From positions 124,001 through 188,000 of the forward strand of contig JBARZE010000007.1 in assembly GCA_049649525.1 (NCBI GenBank): 64,000 nt of DNA. The letters are read 5' to 3'. The notes beneath the pieces were generated by a model. It saw only the letters and a program-made list of their open reading frames with translations. It was not told the origin of the DNA and searched no databases. The stretch's first letter is position 1. Every line of letters begins with the position of its first letter. Shown piece after piece: positions 25,717 through 34,674 of the stretch. The translations under genes and the position numbers were made by a program. The stretch is from JAAURB01 sp049649525 (lineage in GTDB: Bacteria > Cyanobacteriota > Cyanobacteriia > Cyanobacteriales > Microcoleaceae).

Positions 25717-27393
25717 ATGCTTATCAAAAAAACAACACAGCCTCTACGGTGGCAGCAAACTAAATATTCTCCTTTAACGCGGCAGCTAGATGTGTTTTCG
25801 GCGGCTGGAAAATTTATGTTTTTCTTGTGGTGGGATCGTTTATGGGTGAATAATACTTCAACTCAAAAACGGCGGCGGGCGAAATGGCTAGTAAAAACAA
25901 TGCTGGATTTAGGGCCAACTTTTATTAAGATTGGACAATCTCTCTCAACACGGGCTGATATTTTACCCTTAGAATATGTGGAAGAATTAGAACAATTACA
26001 AGATAAAGTTCCAGCGTTTAATACAGCCGATGCGATTGCTATTATAGAGGCGGAATTGGGTAATTCTTTATTTAGTTTATATCGAGATTTTAATGAACAT
26101 CCGTTAGCCGCAGCGAGTTTAGGACAAGTGCATCGGGCGCGACTTCATACAGGAGAAGAAGTTGTTGTAAAAGTGCAACGTCCGGGTTTACAGCAGTTGT
26201 TTGATATGGATGTTTTAGCTGTTGGAAAAGTGATTCAATTTTGTCAGCGTTTCTTTCCTTGGGCAAGACTATATGATTTAGATGAAATTTATAATGAATT
26301 TTTCATGATTTTATATCAGGAAATAGATTATATTAAAGAAGCTAAAAATGCAGATCGATTTCGGGAGAACTTTAAAGATTATTCTCATATCGTTGTTCCT
26401 AATATTCATTGGAGTCATGCCAGTCATAAAGTTTTGACTTTGGAATATATGCCGGGAATAAAAATCGATAATCGCGAACAACTAGAAGCAGCAGGAATCA
26501 ATATTAAACGACTGAATCAAATGGGGATTTGTTGTTATTTGAAACAAATTTTACAAGATGGCTTTTTCCAAGCCGATCCCCATCCCGGTAATATTGCAGT
26601 TAGTCCTAATGGTAGTATGATTTTTTATGACTTTGGTATGATGGCGGAAGTCAAACCGATGGCAAAAGATCAGATGATTAAGACCTTTTTTGCTGTGTTA
26701 CGAAAAGATGCAGATGTGGTTTTAAATAGTTTAATTGATATTGGATTAATTGAACCGATTTCAGATATGACTCCGGTGAAACGGTTGTTGAGATTCATGC
26801 TGGATGAATTTACAGAAAAGCCGATTGATTTTCATGCGTTTAATGAAATCAAAGAAGAAGTTTATGTGATGTTTGAACAGCAACCCTTTAGACTTCCAGC
26901 ACAAATGACGTTTATTTTAAAGTCTTTAACTACCTTAGATGGAATTGCCCGAACCCTCGATCCGCAATACAATCTAGTTATTAGTGCTACCCCATTTATT
27001 CAAAGTGTAACGACTACTAAAGGAAATAAATTAGGGGTGAAAGAACTTGTTAAACAAGCTAAAGAATTTGTGCAATTTAAGTTACAACAACCGAGTAAAT
27101 CGGAAAGCTTAGTTCAGCGATTAGAACAACGAATAGAGGAAGGCGAACTCAAATTTAAAGTGCGTTCAATAGAGAGTGAAAAAGCCCTCAGGCGCGTGAA
27201 TTTAGCCCTAAAAACATTGATTCATGGCTGTTGGACTGGATTTGTCATTTTATCTGCTTCTGTGCTAGTTGTCGGCAATTATAAGACATTAGCAATGATC
27301 GCTTTTATGATGGCAGGTTTAGGAATATTCTTGTTTTTGCGATCGCTTGTAAATTTATCAATCCGAGAACGCTTAGATCGAATGGCAGAATAG
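25717..27393 (+). CDS. ABC1/UbiB (AarF) family atypical kinase-like protein
   Basis: Membrane-associated atypical protein-kinase-like ATPase needed in many organisms for prenylquinone metabolism. The 558 residues show the diagnostic KxGQ motif (FIKIGQSLSTRADILP, K71-Q74), the Ala-rich loop AAASLGQVHRA replacing the Gly-rich loop, VVVKVQRPG, the catalytic-loop equivalent DGFFQADPHPGNI and YDFGMM (metal-binding DFG). Two hydrophobic helices close the protein (about 497-545), as usual in cyanobacterial and plastid members. A likely partner pathway in this window is plastoquinone synthesis (polyprenyl diphosphate synthase at 32.8 kb), but they are not in one operon. Confidence 0.93.
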   Translation: MLIKKTTQPLRWQQTKYSPLTRQLDVFSAAGKFMFFLWWDRLWVNNTSTQKRRRAKWLVKTMLDLGPTFIKIGQSLSTRADILPLEYVEELEQLQDKVPAFNTADAIAIIEAELGNSLFSLYRDFNEHPLAAASLGQVHRARLHTGEEVVVKVQRPGLQQLFDMDVLAVGKVIQFCQRFFPWARLYDLDEIYNEFFMILYQEIDYIKEAKNADRFRENFKDYSHIVVPNIHWSHASHKVLTLEYMPGIKIDNREQLEAAGINIKRLNQMGICCYLKQILQDGFFQADPHPGNIAVSPNGSMIFYDFGMMAEVKPMAKDQMIKTFFAVLRKDADVVLNSLIDIGLIEPISDMTPVKRLLRFMLDEFTEKPIDFHAFNEIKEEVYVMFEQQPFRLPAQMTFILKSLTTLDGIARTLDPQYNLVISATPFIQSVTTTKGNKLGVKELVKQAKEFVQFKLQQPSKSESLVQRLEQRIEEGELKFKVRSIESEKALRRVNLALKTLIHGCWTGFVILSASVLVVGNYKTLAMIAFMMAGLGIFLFLRSLVNLSIRERLDRMAE

Positions 27394-27451
27394 TATCATA
27401 AAAAGCACGATTTACGGTACAATTAAAATCAAGAGAACGAAGTAAAATAGA

Positions 27452-28051
27452 ATGATAGAAACCCTAAAACCTAGAATTAAGTTTCTCAAACAACCCACTT
27501 CTCAAGCTTGGGTAGAACAAGCGATCGCCAATTTAGATACAGTGTTAATTGACCATTCTCATTGCGAAAGAAAAGCCGCAGGGGCAGCAATTAATTTAAT
27601 GTTTCGCTATCCTTCGAGTACAAAATTAGTTCGGGCGTTAACTGCGATCGCCAAAGAAGAATTAGAACATTTTGAACAAGTTAATCAATGGTTAGAACGG
27701 CGTGAAATTGCCATGCAACCCCTTAATTCTCCCCCTTATGCTGCTAAATTAAACAAACAAGTTCGACGAAATGAACCGGAAAGAATGTTAGATTTTTTAT
27801 TAATGTATGGATTAATTGAAGCTAGGAGTCATGAACGGTTAGGCTTAATTGCAGAACATTGCCCTGAACCGGAATTAGCTCGTTTTTATCGGGGTTTAAT
27901 GGCATCAGAAGCCCGTCATTATGGGGCATATTATATTTTAGCCACTACTTATTTTGACACTGAAATTGTCAATCAACGCTTAGAAGAAATGGCAACAGTT
28001 GAAAGCGAAATACTCGCGACACTGCATCCTGAACCCCGAATTCATAGTTAA
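27452..28051 (+). CDS. miaE: tRNA-(ms2io6A37)-hydroxylase (MiaE-like)
   Basis: Diiron, ferritin-like monooxygenase that hydroxylates the isopentenyl group of ms2i6A37 in tRNA. The 199 residues contain the paired metal-ligand helices: HSHCERKAAGAAINLMFRYPS, AKEELEHFEQVNQWLERR (E-x-x-H), then LIEARSHERLGLIAEHC and LMASEARHYGAYYILA (second E-x-x-H). These repeated E/EExxH ligands and the EARSHER block are the family hallmark. It is 58 bases downstream of the AarF-like gene and 8 bases upstream of the GNAT gene, on the same strand, so a short operon is likely. Confidence 0.92.
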   Translation: MIETLKPRIKFLKQPTSQAWVEQAIANLDTVLIDHSHCERKAAGAAINLMFRYPSSTKLVRALTAIAKEELEHFEQVNQWLERREIAMQPLNSPPYAAKLNKQVRRNEPERMLDFLLMYGLIEARSHERLGLIAEHCPEPELARFYRGLMASEARHYGAYYILATTYFDTEIVNQRLEEMATVESEILATLHPEPRIHS

Positions 28052-28059
28052 GTATTTTC

Positions 28060-28551
28060 ATGATAATAATGCAGTATAAAGATTATATTATTCGTCCTTG
28101 GGAAGTCGGCGATCGCAAAATTGTTGTGAATTTAATTACTAATATTTTAGCAGAATATGGATTAACTTCTGAACCGGGTGATGCAGATAAAGATGTGGAA
28201 AAAGTCGAAGAATTTTATTTAAAAACAGGGGGAGAGTTTTGGGTTATTGAAAAATCTGATAATATTGTAGGCAGCGCTGCTTATTATCCGATAAAGCGGG
28301 GAAATCATGCGGTTGAAATTAGGAAAATGTATTTAATTCCTGAAGTGCGCGGACAAGGTTTAGGAAATTTTTTATTAAGAGAATTAGAGACGAAAATTAA
28401 ATCCCGAGGCTTTCAAGAAATTTATATCGAAACAGCAACTATTCTTAAAGAAGCAGTTAAGTTATATGAAAGTTGTGGCTATCAACCGACTACAGGAGTT
28501 GAAACAAAACGTTGTGATTTAGTTTATAAAAAAGTTTTTATATCCTGTTAA
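28060..28551 (+). CDS. GNAT-family N-acetyltransferase
   Basis: A 163-residue acetyl-CoA-dependent transferase. The acetyl-CoA-binding motif A is clear: EIRKMYLIPEVRGQGLGNFLLRELETKIKSRGF, with the R-x-x-G-x-G/A pattern as RGQGLG. It is followed by IYIETATILKEAVKLYESCGYQPT, the usual motif B with the splayed strand and final CGY. The acceptor substrate is unknown. Start could be ATG 28060 or the in-frame ATG 28069. It follows miaE closely (8 bases), suggesting translation from the same message. Confidence 0.88.
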   Translation: MIIMQYKDYIIRPWEVGDRKIVVNLITNILAEYGLTSEPGDADKDVEKVEEFYLKTGGEFWVIEKSDNIVGSAAYYPIKRGNHAVEIRKMYLIPEVRGQGLGNFLLRELETKIKSRGFQEIYIETATILKEAVKLYESCGYQPTTGVETKRCDLVYKKVFISC

Positions 28552-28605
28552 GATAGAATCTGTATCCTCAAAAATTGTATCTTAAACCTTATTATTAACT
28601 TTAGA

Positions 28606-29496
28606 ATGAAACATTCCTTTCTTTTGAATTTATGTAGCTTCTCATTAGGATTTATATTTTGTTTCCCTATTGTCAGTTTAGCAAACCCTATTAATAACTT
28701 ACCTGAATCAGTCATTGTTCGCTCTTCAACACAGACTGATATTTTACAACAATTAGAGCAAGCTGATGTGATTTACTTAGGAGAAACTCACAACGAAATA
28801 GCCGATCATCAAGCTCAACTCAAAATTATTCAAGCACTTTATCAGAAAAATCCTAAAATTGCAATCGGTTTTGAAATGTTTCAACGCCCTTATCAAACAG
28901 TTTTAGATCAATATATTGCAGGAAATATTACAGAAGAACAACTTATAGAACAAAGTGAATATAATCAACGCTGGGGTTTTCCTTGGAAATATTATGCAGA
29001 TATTTTGCGTTTTACTCAACAGCAGCAGTTACCAATTTTAGCATTAAATACACCGACAGAAATTACTCGAAAAGTAGCACAGGAAGGCTTAGAAACTTTA
29101 ACAGACGAGGAGAAGCAGTATATTCCACCCTTTGAGGAAATTCAAACAGATAATGCAGACTATCGTCAAATGCTGCAATTCGTTTATCAGCAACATCATC
29201 ATGGTGGACAGGGTAATAGTAGTGCTTTTGATAACTTCTTTTTAGCTCAAGTTTTGTGGGATGAAACCATGGCAGAGAAAGTTGCTGAATTTGTTGCTCA
29301 AAATCCAGGTTATCAAGTCGTTGTACTGGTTGGGAAAGGACATATTATTTATGATTACGGAATTCCTAGTCGAGTCGAACGACGATTAAATTCTAACAAT
29401 TTTACTCAGTATTCTATCTTATTTCAATCTGATGATGAAGATCCTATTTCTCCCACAGAAAATATTGCGGACTTTATTTGGAAGCATGAAGAATGA
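28606..29496 (+). CDS. ChaN-like / haem-binding uptake family protein, secreted
   Basis: The 296 residues begin with a Sec signal peptide (about 1-26, cleavage after VSLA). The mature part matches the ChaN/Tiki-like family: DVIYLGETHNEIADHQAQLKIIQAL with the GETH motif, IGFEMFQRPYQTVLDQYIAG, RWGFPWKYYADILRF, and VVVLVGKGHIIYDYGIPSRVERR with the second conserved GxGH. ChaN binds haem pairs in Campylobacter; related Tiki proteins are metalloproteases using the GxxH motifs. Which role applies here is not decidable. No lipobox Cys precedes the mature part, so a soluble periplasmic location is favoured. Confidence 0.85.
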   Translation: MKHSFLLNLCSFSLGFIFCFPIVSLANPINNLPESVIVRSSTQTDILQQLEQADVIYLGETHNEIADHQAQLKIIQALYQKNPKIAIGFEMFQRPYQTVLDQYIAGNITEEQLIEQSEYNQRWGFPWKYYADILRFTQQQQLPILALNTPTEITRKVAQEGLETLTDEEKQYIPPFEEIQTDNADYRQMLQFVYQQHHHGGQGNSSAFDNFFLAQVLWDETMAEKVAEFVAQNPGYQVVVLVGKGHIIYDYGIPSRVERRLNSNNFTQYSILFQSDDEDPISPTENIADFIWKHEE

Positions 29497-29740
29497 GTAT
29501 CTACCATTGACCGAATCATCTATGTTAACCTATTTATATGCCGAACCTGACTTGAAAACTTGCTAAAAACAGGTCATTCAAGACATTATTGCAAGGGACT
29601 TTGTCGCCCGAAAAAACTATTCTACCTCATCATAGTCAACGAATTGCTAAAAAGTTAATTCAGCTTGACAACAGTAGACTTGACATCAACAAAAATAAAT
29701 CTTAAATTTAATCAATTAAAATATTATTAATTTAGGGATA

Positions 29741-32700
29741 GTGAAACCATTTATTATTAGTTGCAGTGTCCTCGTTACTTTCGTATCTACTTTTCAAGCT
29801 CGTGTTGAAGCCTCTGTCTTCCGGACTCAGTTTCAAACAGATTCAGCTTATTTAGTGGTTGAAGTTTTAGATGAGGATTTGATTCATTTTGAAATATCAA
29901 ATAACAGTCTACCGCCTTCTTTGAATCAGCCGCTTTATACTTCCCCAATGGTGTTGAAAACGGATTATTTGGGGCCATCTAACGTATTACAACAATTTAA
30001 TATTATTCAAACCCGCGAACTAAAAATTGAGGTGATTCCGGATACACTTTGTATTCGGGCGTATGACAGGCAAAAATCAGATGCATTTTTAACAGAAATT
30101 TGTCCTTTTTATCAGGCAGAATCGATTCAAGGATTTCAAATAGAACCGGGAGAAATAGAAAATATTTATGGCCTCGGACAACAGTTTAAAAAATTGGGTT
30201 CAGCCGATGGAGATTGGACAGCGTTAGGGGTGAGAGATGGCTTAGAATTTGGTAATGGATTTCAAGGTTTTCAGGATGCTGCGGTCGGTAATATTCAAAT
30301 TCCAGTGTTTTATGCAGTCGGACAAAATAATCTAAATTATGCTGTTTTTATTGATAATATTTATAAGCAGCGTTGGGACTGGACGACTTCTCCTTGGCAA
30401 GTACAAATGCCGGGTAATCCTTTACGATTTTACCTCATGAGTGGTGCAGATTTACCCGATTTACGTGCAGATTTTATGGAATTAACAGGTCGTCCACCTG
30501 TTCCTCCGCGTAAAGCTTTTGGACTGTGGGTATCCGAATTTGGTTATGATAATTGGGAAGAAATTGATCGACTAAAAACCGGATTACGAGATAATAATTT
30601 CCCGGTAGATGGGTTTGTTTTAGATCTTAATTGGTTTGGGGGAGTGGCTTTAAATAACCCGAGTCAAAGTAATATGGGAAGGTTAGATTGGGATCAAAAT
30701 CAGACTGATTTTCTGCGTAACAATTCCTATAGTTTCCCAAATCCTGATGATAAAATTCAAGACTATGCAGATGAATATATTGCTTTAGCTGCGATTGAAG
30801 AATCTTATTTAGCAAATACAGTTGATACTTTTACTGAATTGCCGCCGGATTTAAGCGTTTATCAGCGAACAAATGGCGAATGTAACTATCAGCAGCAATT
30901 GAACCCCATTACAGATATTGAAGGGTTTTGGGGAATTGGTCGGATGATTGATTGGTCAGATCCTGAAGCGGGAGAATGGATTCATAAAAATCGTCGTTTT
31001 CCTAACTTAATTGAAAAAGGAATTCATGTTCATTGGACTGATTTAGGAGAGCCGGAAAATTATCAAAGTTCAGGCTGTTATGACGGAGTTAAAAATACTG
31101 GCAAGGAACGAAAAATAGAACACGCTGATATTCATAATCTCTATAATTTCTTATGGAATCAGTCCATTTGGCAAGGGTACTTTGATGGGCCAAATCAACA
31201 AGATAATTTAGGAATAATTAACCCTCGTCCTCTAATTTTGACCCGTTCAGGTACGGCTGGAACTCAACGTTATGGTACAGCAATGTGGTCGGGTGATATA
31301 GCCTCAAATTTACAATCTCTTGCGACTCATTTTAACGCCATGATGCACATGAGCTTTTCTGGAATTGATTATTATGGTTCTGATATTGGCGGATTTCGCC
31401 GAGAAGTGATGCCATTTAATGATAAACAGGGGTCTTATCGAGGTTATGAAGATGAATTATACACTCAATGGTTTGCTAATGGAAGTTGGTTTGATGTTCC
31501 GATTCGTCCTCATACAGATAATGAGTTTGTTAAAGTGAATCCCCCTTATCAAACCTCACCTCATCTTGTGGGAAAATTAGATAGTAATTTAGCTAATCTT
31601 CGTCAACGCTACGAACTAATTCCTTATTATTATTCCTTAGCTTATCGCGCTTATTTATATGGTGAACCTGTGATTGCACCGCCTGTATTTTACTATCAAA
31701 ATGATCGAAATCTGCGGCAGATGGGCGCTCAAAAATTAATCGGTAAAAATATTCTAGTTGGAGTCGTTGCTCAACATGGAGAATACGAACGGGATGTGTA
31801 TTTACCGACGGGAGAATGGATTAATTATCACTCTAATGAAACGGCTAAAAGTGAGGGAGAATGGGTTAAAAATATCCCTATTTATCGCAATAGCATTTTA
31901 CGTCTACCTACCTTCGTCAAAGCCGGGTCTATTCTGCCGTTAATGGTGGTCGAGCGGGATACTTTAGATGCTTTTGGACACCGCAAAGAGGAACAACAAA
32001 AAAGAGATGAATTACGACTTCGGATTTATGCCGATGAAACCGCTTCTCAATTTACTTTGTATGAAGATGATGGAAAAACATTAAATTATCAAGATAATGG
32101 TAGACCAATTTATGATTATCGAACGACTGAAATTTCTCAACAGCAGCAGCAAAATACAGTCATCGTTAAAATTGAGCCTGGGATTAATATAAATAATCTA
32201 GATGGCTTTGAGGGGGCGAATAATCGTCGCGCTAATGAAATTGAGTTAATTGTAGACAATGCTGAAGCCACTACCGTACGACTCAATAATCAACCTTTAA
32301 CTCAATACTCTTCTTTGCTGAAATTTCGATTATCCGAGAGTGGCTGGTACAATGCTGGCAATAACAAAATTTTTGCTAAATCCGATGAAATTGCTGTAGA
32401 AAGTCTGAAAGAATTTGAGTTTGAATTACAGTCAATTTCTCCTAAAACGTCCGTTAATTTTGTCTGTGATAATATCTCACTCAATGCTGCTCGAGTTGAT
32501 GTCGTTGGGAGTTTACCTGAATTAGGAAATTGGGATATTAATTCAGCACTTCCACTCGATCCCAGCATTAATTATGAGTATATAATTAATCCTCCCCAAA
32601 GTGATAATCGCCCTGGTCCCCATACACCGATTTGGACAGGAATAATTGACAATCTACCGCCCAATCAAGCATTTGAATGGAAGTGTATTCAACGTAATTC

Positions 32701-32791
32701 TGATGGGGAAATCATCACCCAACCCGGAGATAACAACACCCACACCACCAGAAGCAGTGGTTATAGTGGACGCAGTTATGGTCAGTTTTAG
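29741..32791 (+). CDS. Secreted GH31 alpha-glucosidase-like enzyme with C-terminal CBM20
   Basis: A 1016-residue glycoside hydrolase with a signal peptide (about 1-24, cleaved after VEA). The GH31 barrel has the nucleophile region HVHWTDLGEPE (D434), the acid/base region MWSGDIASNL (D519), PVPPRKAFGLWVSEFGYDNW at the barrel start and FSGIDYYGSDIGGF near its end. A C-terminal domain (about 905-1010) carries the CBM20 starch-binding pattern (VDVVGSLPELGNWD, then PIWTGIIDNLPPNQAFEWKCI). An insertion with NGECNYQQQ sits in the barrel. It should hydrolyse or transglycosylate alpha-glucans outside the cytoplasm. The start is GTG 29741, giving the signal peptide. Its end overlaps the convergent prenyl synthase by four bases. 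Confidence 0.9.
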   Translation: MKPFIISCSVLVTFVSTFQARVEASVFRTQFQTDSAYLVVEVLDEDLIHFEISNNSLPPSLNQPLYTSPMVLKTDYLGPSNVLQQFNIIQTRELKIEVIPDTLCIRAYDRQKSDAFLTEICPFYQAESIQGFQIEPGEIENIYGLGQQFKKLGSADGDWTALGVRDGLEFGNGFQGFQDAAVGNIQIPVFYAVGQNNLNYAVFIDNIYKQRWDWTTSPWQVQMPGNPLRFYLMSGADLPDLRADFMELTGRPPVPPRKAFGLWVSEFGYDNWEEIDRLKTGLRDNNFPVDGFVLDLNWFGGVALNNPSQSNMGRLDWDQNQTDFLRNNSYSFPNPDDKIQDYADEYIALAAIEESYLANTVDTFTELPPDLSVYQRTNGECNYQQQLNPITDIEGFWGIGRMIDWSDPEAGEWIHKNRRFPNLIEKGIHVHWTDLGEPENYQSSGCYDGVKNTGKERKIEHADIHNLYNFLWNQSIWQGYFDGPNQQDNLGIINPRPLILTRSGTAGTQRYGTAMWSGDIASNLQSLATHFNAMMHMSFSGIDYYGSDIGGFRREVMPFNDKQGSYRGYEDELYTQWFANGSWFDVPIRPHTDNEFVKVNPPYQTSPHLVGKLDSNLANLRQRYELIPYYYSLAYRAYLYGEPVIAPPVFYYQNDRNLRQMGAQKLIGKNILVGVVAQHGEYERDVYLPTGEWINYHSNETAKSEGEWVKNIPIYRNSILRLPTFVKAGSILPLMVVERDTLDAFGHRKEEQQKRDELRLRIYADETASQFTLYEDDGKTLNYQDNGRPIYDYRTTEISQQQQQNTVIVKIEPGININNLDGFEGANNRRANEIELIVDNAEATTVRLNNQPLTQYSSLLKFRLSESGWYNAGNNKIFAKSDEIAVESLKEFEFELQSISPKTSVNFVCDNISLNAARVDVVGSLPELGNWDINSALPLDPSINYEYIINPPQSDNRPGPHTPIWTGIIDNLPPNQAFEWKCIQRNSDGEIITQPGDNNTHTTRSSGYSGRSYGQF

Positions 32792-33759
32792 TACAATCGA
32801 CTGAGGACATAGTCGGATAGTTCAATTAACACTCCACGAGACTCAGAAGCAGGCAGCTTAGAGATACATTCAACTGCTTTTTGAGCATGATGAGCTGCTA
32901 ATTCACGGGTTTTCTGGATGGCTGAACTATCTTTAATTAAATCGAGAGCTTGTTCTAAATCTCCCTCTTGAGCAAATTCTCGTTCAATTAAAGTTTCTAA
33001 GTAAGGTTGTTCTTGCAAAGCATAGAGAGTAGGGGCGGTTAAATTTCCACTACTTAAATCCGTTGCGGCAGGTTTTCCTAAATCTTTGGTTGAACCCGTA
33101 AAGTCGAGAATATCATCTACAATCTGAAAAGCTAATCCAATATTACGACCATACTCGTATAACTCCTCAACGAGTTCATCCGAAACCTGACTGAGAACAC
33201 CTGCTGCTTTGGAACTATTGGCAATTAAAGAAGCAGTTTTGTAATAACTTTTTTCTAAATAAGCCTCGATGGATAAACTCGTATCAAATCGATTTAGTCC
33301 TTGCTGAATTTCTCCTTCTGCCAAATCCATAATCACTTGGGACAATAGCTTCACCACCGTTAGATTATCTAGATTGGCTAAATACCAAGAAGACTGAGCG
33401 AATAAAAAATCTCCGGCTAATACCGCAACACGGTTACTAAACAAGCTATGAACCGTTGGTATGCCCCGGCGGAGTTCCGATTCATCCACAATATCATCAT
33501 GAACCAGGCTTGCCGTATGAATCATCTCTGTGATTTCAGCTAGTCGGCGATGCTTTGGAGTAATCTCCTGATTGAGTAAAGTTGCCCGTGAAATCAACAG
33601 AACAATAGCAGGGCGCACCCGTTTTCCTTGAACACTAAACAGATGCTCTGCTGCTGCATACAGGATAGGGTGACGAGCACCGACAAGCTGCTTGAGATTA
33701 TCCGTTAATAATTGTAAGTCTGTTTCAACAGGGGAAAATAAGAGAGTGCGAGAGGTCAT
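32788..33759 (-). CDS. sds: All-trans polyprenyl (solanesyl-type) diphosphate synthase
   Basis: Chain-elongating prenyltransferase that builds the plastoquinone side chain from isopentenyl diphosphate. In 323 residues both Asp-rich motifs are present: D88-D-I-V-D92 in LVHDDIVDESELRRGIPTVH and D215-D-I-L-D219 in FQIVDDILDFTGSTKDLGKPAATDL. GKRVRPAIVLL binds the substrate diphosphate. The residues before the first motif are Ala and Ser (HTASLVHDD), small, as expected for long-chain (C40-C45) products. The end overlaps the secreted GH31 gene by four bases, tail to tail. Chain length is inferred from family and taxonomy. Confidence 0.93.
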   Translation of the reverse strand: MTSRTLLFSPVETDLQLLTDNLKQLVGARHPILYAAAEHLFSVQGKRVRPAIVLLISRATLLNQEITPKHRRLAEITEMIHTASLVHDDIVDESELRRGIPTVHSLFSNRVAVLAGDFLFAQSSWYLANLDNLTVVKLLSQVIMDLAEGEIQQGLNRFDTSLSIEAYLEKSYYKTASLIANSSKAAGVLSQVSDELVEELYEYGRNIGLAFQIVDDILDFTGSTKDLGKPAATDLSSGNLTAPTLYALQEQPYLETLIEREFAQEGDLEQALDLIKDSSAIQKTRELAAHHAQKAVECISKLPASESRGVLIELSDYVLSRLY

Positions 33760-34022
33760 GGATAGGCCGACTCAGGCTTGAGTTTAACAAAATTTTACAT
33801 ATTATAATCTTATTTTAGGCTATGGCTTTAAAATCGGGAAGTTGTTTAAAAGACAAGTTGCAAAAGTGGCCCATTTTACCATTCCTGGCCCTCATGCCCT
33901 GTTTTGAGATTTCCATCAGAATTTTTCTGTACTGAAGTTCCTGAAACGTTTAATTTTATTGAGATCTGAATCGATTAGTGTCATGCTGTCGTCTCAAAAT
34001 TTCTGTTTTTCTGCTATCTAAG

Positions 34023-34052
34023 TTACAATCTCCAAAAAAAGTGTGGTATAAT
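34023..34052 (+). promoter_or_regulatory. Good sigma-70-type promoter with no downstream protein gene
   Basis: TTACAA (34023-34028), an 18-base spacer and TATAAT (34047-34052) point rightwards, with transcription expected from about 34059. Immediately downstream are two stacked hairpins, not an ORF, which suggests a small RNA. Confidence 0.5.
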
Positions 34053-34058
34053 CCGGTA

Positions 34059-34122
34059 GGATAATCGCGTTATTAGCTGAAACATAATAACCTGTAACTC
34101 TCCCGAGTGGGAAAAATACAGG
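34059..34122 (+). ncRNA. Candidate structured small RNA (two consecutive hairpins)
   Basis: From the predicted start, hairpin 1 is GTTATTA (34069-34075)/TAATAAC (34085-34091) with loop GCTGAAACA. Hairpin 2 is CCTGTA (34091-34096)/TACAGG (34117-34122), with an internal TCCC-GAGT-GGGA stem-loop (34101-34112). The arms abut, so the stems could stack. No clear U-rich terminator follows; the 3' end is unknown. It does not contain the Yfr1 or Yfr2 core motifs I know. On the other strand it could serve as the 3' end of the 34190-34372 ORF instead. Confidence 0.4.
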
Positions 34123-34189
34123 CTACTACTTCTGAGTGCATTGTCTTTAGTTTTCTTAGAACTTTGACCCGCAACTTTTTTGTCAAACG

Positions 34190-34372
34190 TTAACGCAAAA
34201 TCCGAGCAGTTCGCTTGGCTAACATCAAAAGCAAATATACAGTTAGAATATATGCGGCCGCTAGCATCGGGATCATTAGGGGAAGATTGAAGTTGATCAT
34301 AGTCGCAGCAAATAACAAAGAGAGGAGCAAAAAAAATACGAAATTCTGACGAAACAAGAGTTTAAAGCACAC
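34190..34372 (-). CDS. Small two-helix membrane protein, hypothetical
   Basis: A 60-residue ORF with GTG start. Two hydrophobic segments are seen, NFVFFLLLSLLFAATMI and LMIPMLAAAYILTVYLLLML, joined by a short polar turn, followed by a basic tail (AKRTARILR) that predicts the C-terminus in the cytoplasm. No Shine-Dalgarno is visible and no family is recognised. It lies in a gene-poor stretch between the prenyl synthase and a small conserved-looking gene. The amphipathic hairpin design supports it being real; the missing ribosome site argues against. Confidence 0.4.
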   Translation of the reverse strand: MCFKLLFRQNFVFFLLLSLLFAATMINFNLPLMIPMLAAAYILTVYLLLMLAKRTARILR

Positions 34373-34586
34373 TACTTTGGGCGCTTTGAATTACAGAGGC
34401 GATCGCATTATTTTGGCAGCCCAACCTCATCCCCATATAGGGGAATAATGAGGGTACTGGTAACCTACTTTTCCTGACCACTATGTAGTTCTCAAACACT
34501 CCTACACCTGAATGCCAGAGCTACCGTCGGCAACTCATCTATTATCTCTAGGAGCTACTTGATCTATGACGGAGAGGAGCCAATAA

Positions 34587-34674
34587 ATGACTATCACTCT
34601 GTCACTCAATATTTTTTGCAGTGGCCGGTATCTATATTATTAGACGACTCGCCTTAGCTGCCCTTGATGTGTAG
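34587..34674 (+). pseudogene. Single-membrane-helix microprotein of about 28 residues, broken by one base in a T run
   Basis: A strong ribosome site (AGGAG, 34575-34579) precedes ATG 34587 by seven bases. The frame reads MTITLSLNIF and then stops after a T6 run. Removing one T continues as AVAGIYIIRRLALAALDV and TAG (34672-34674), giving a small hydrophobic helix with a basic exit, like the many tiny subunits of photosynthetic complexes. I cannot match it to a named subunit. It may be a true frameshift, a sequencing error in a homopolymer, or chance. Confidence 0.3.
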
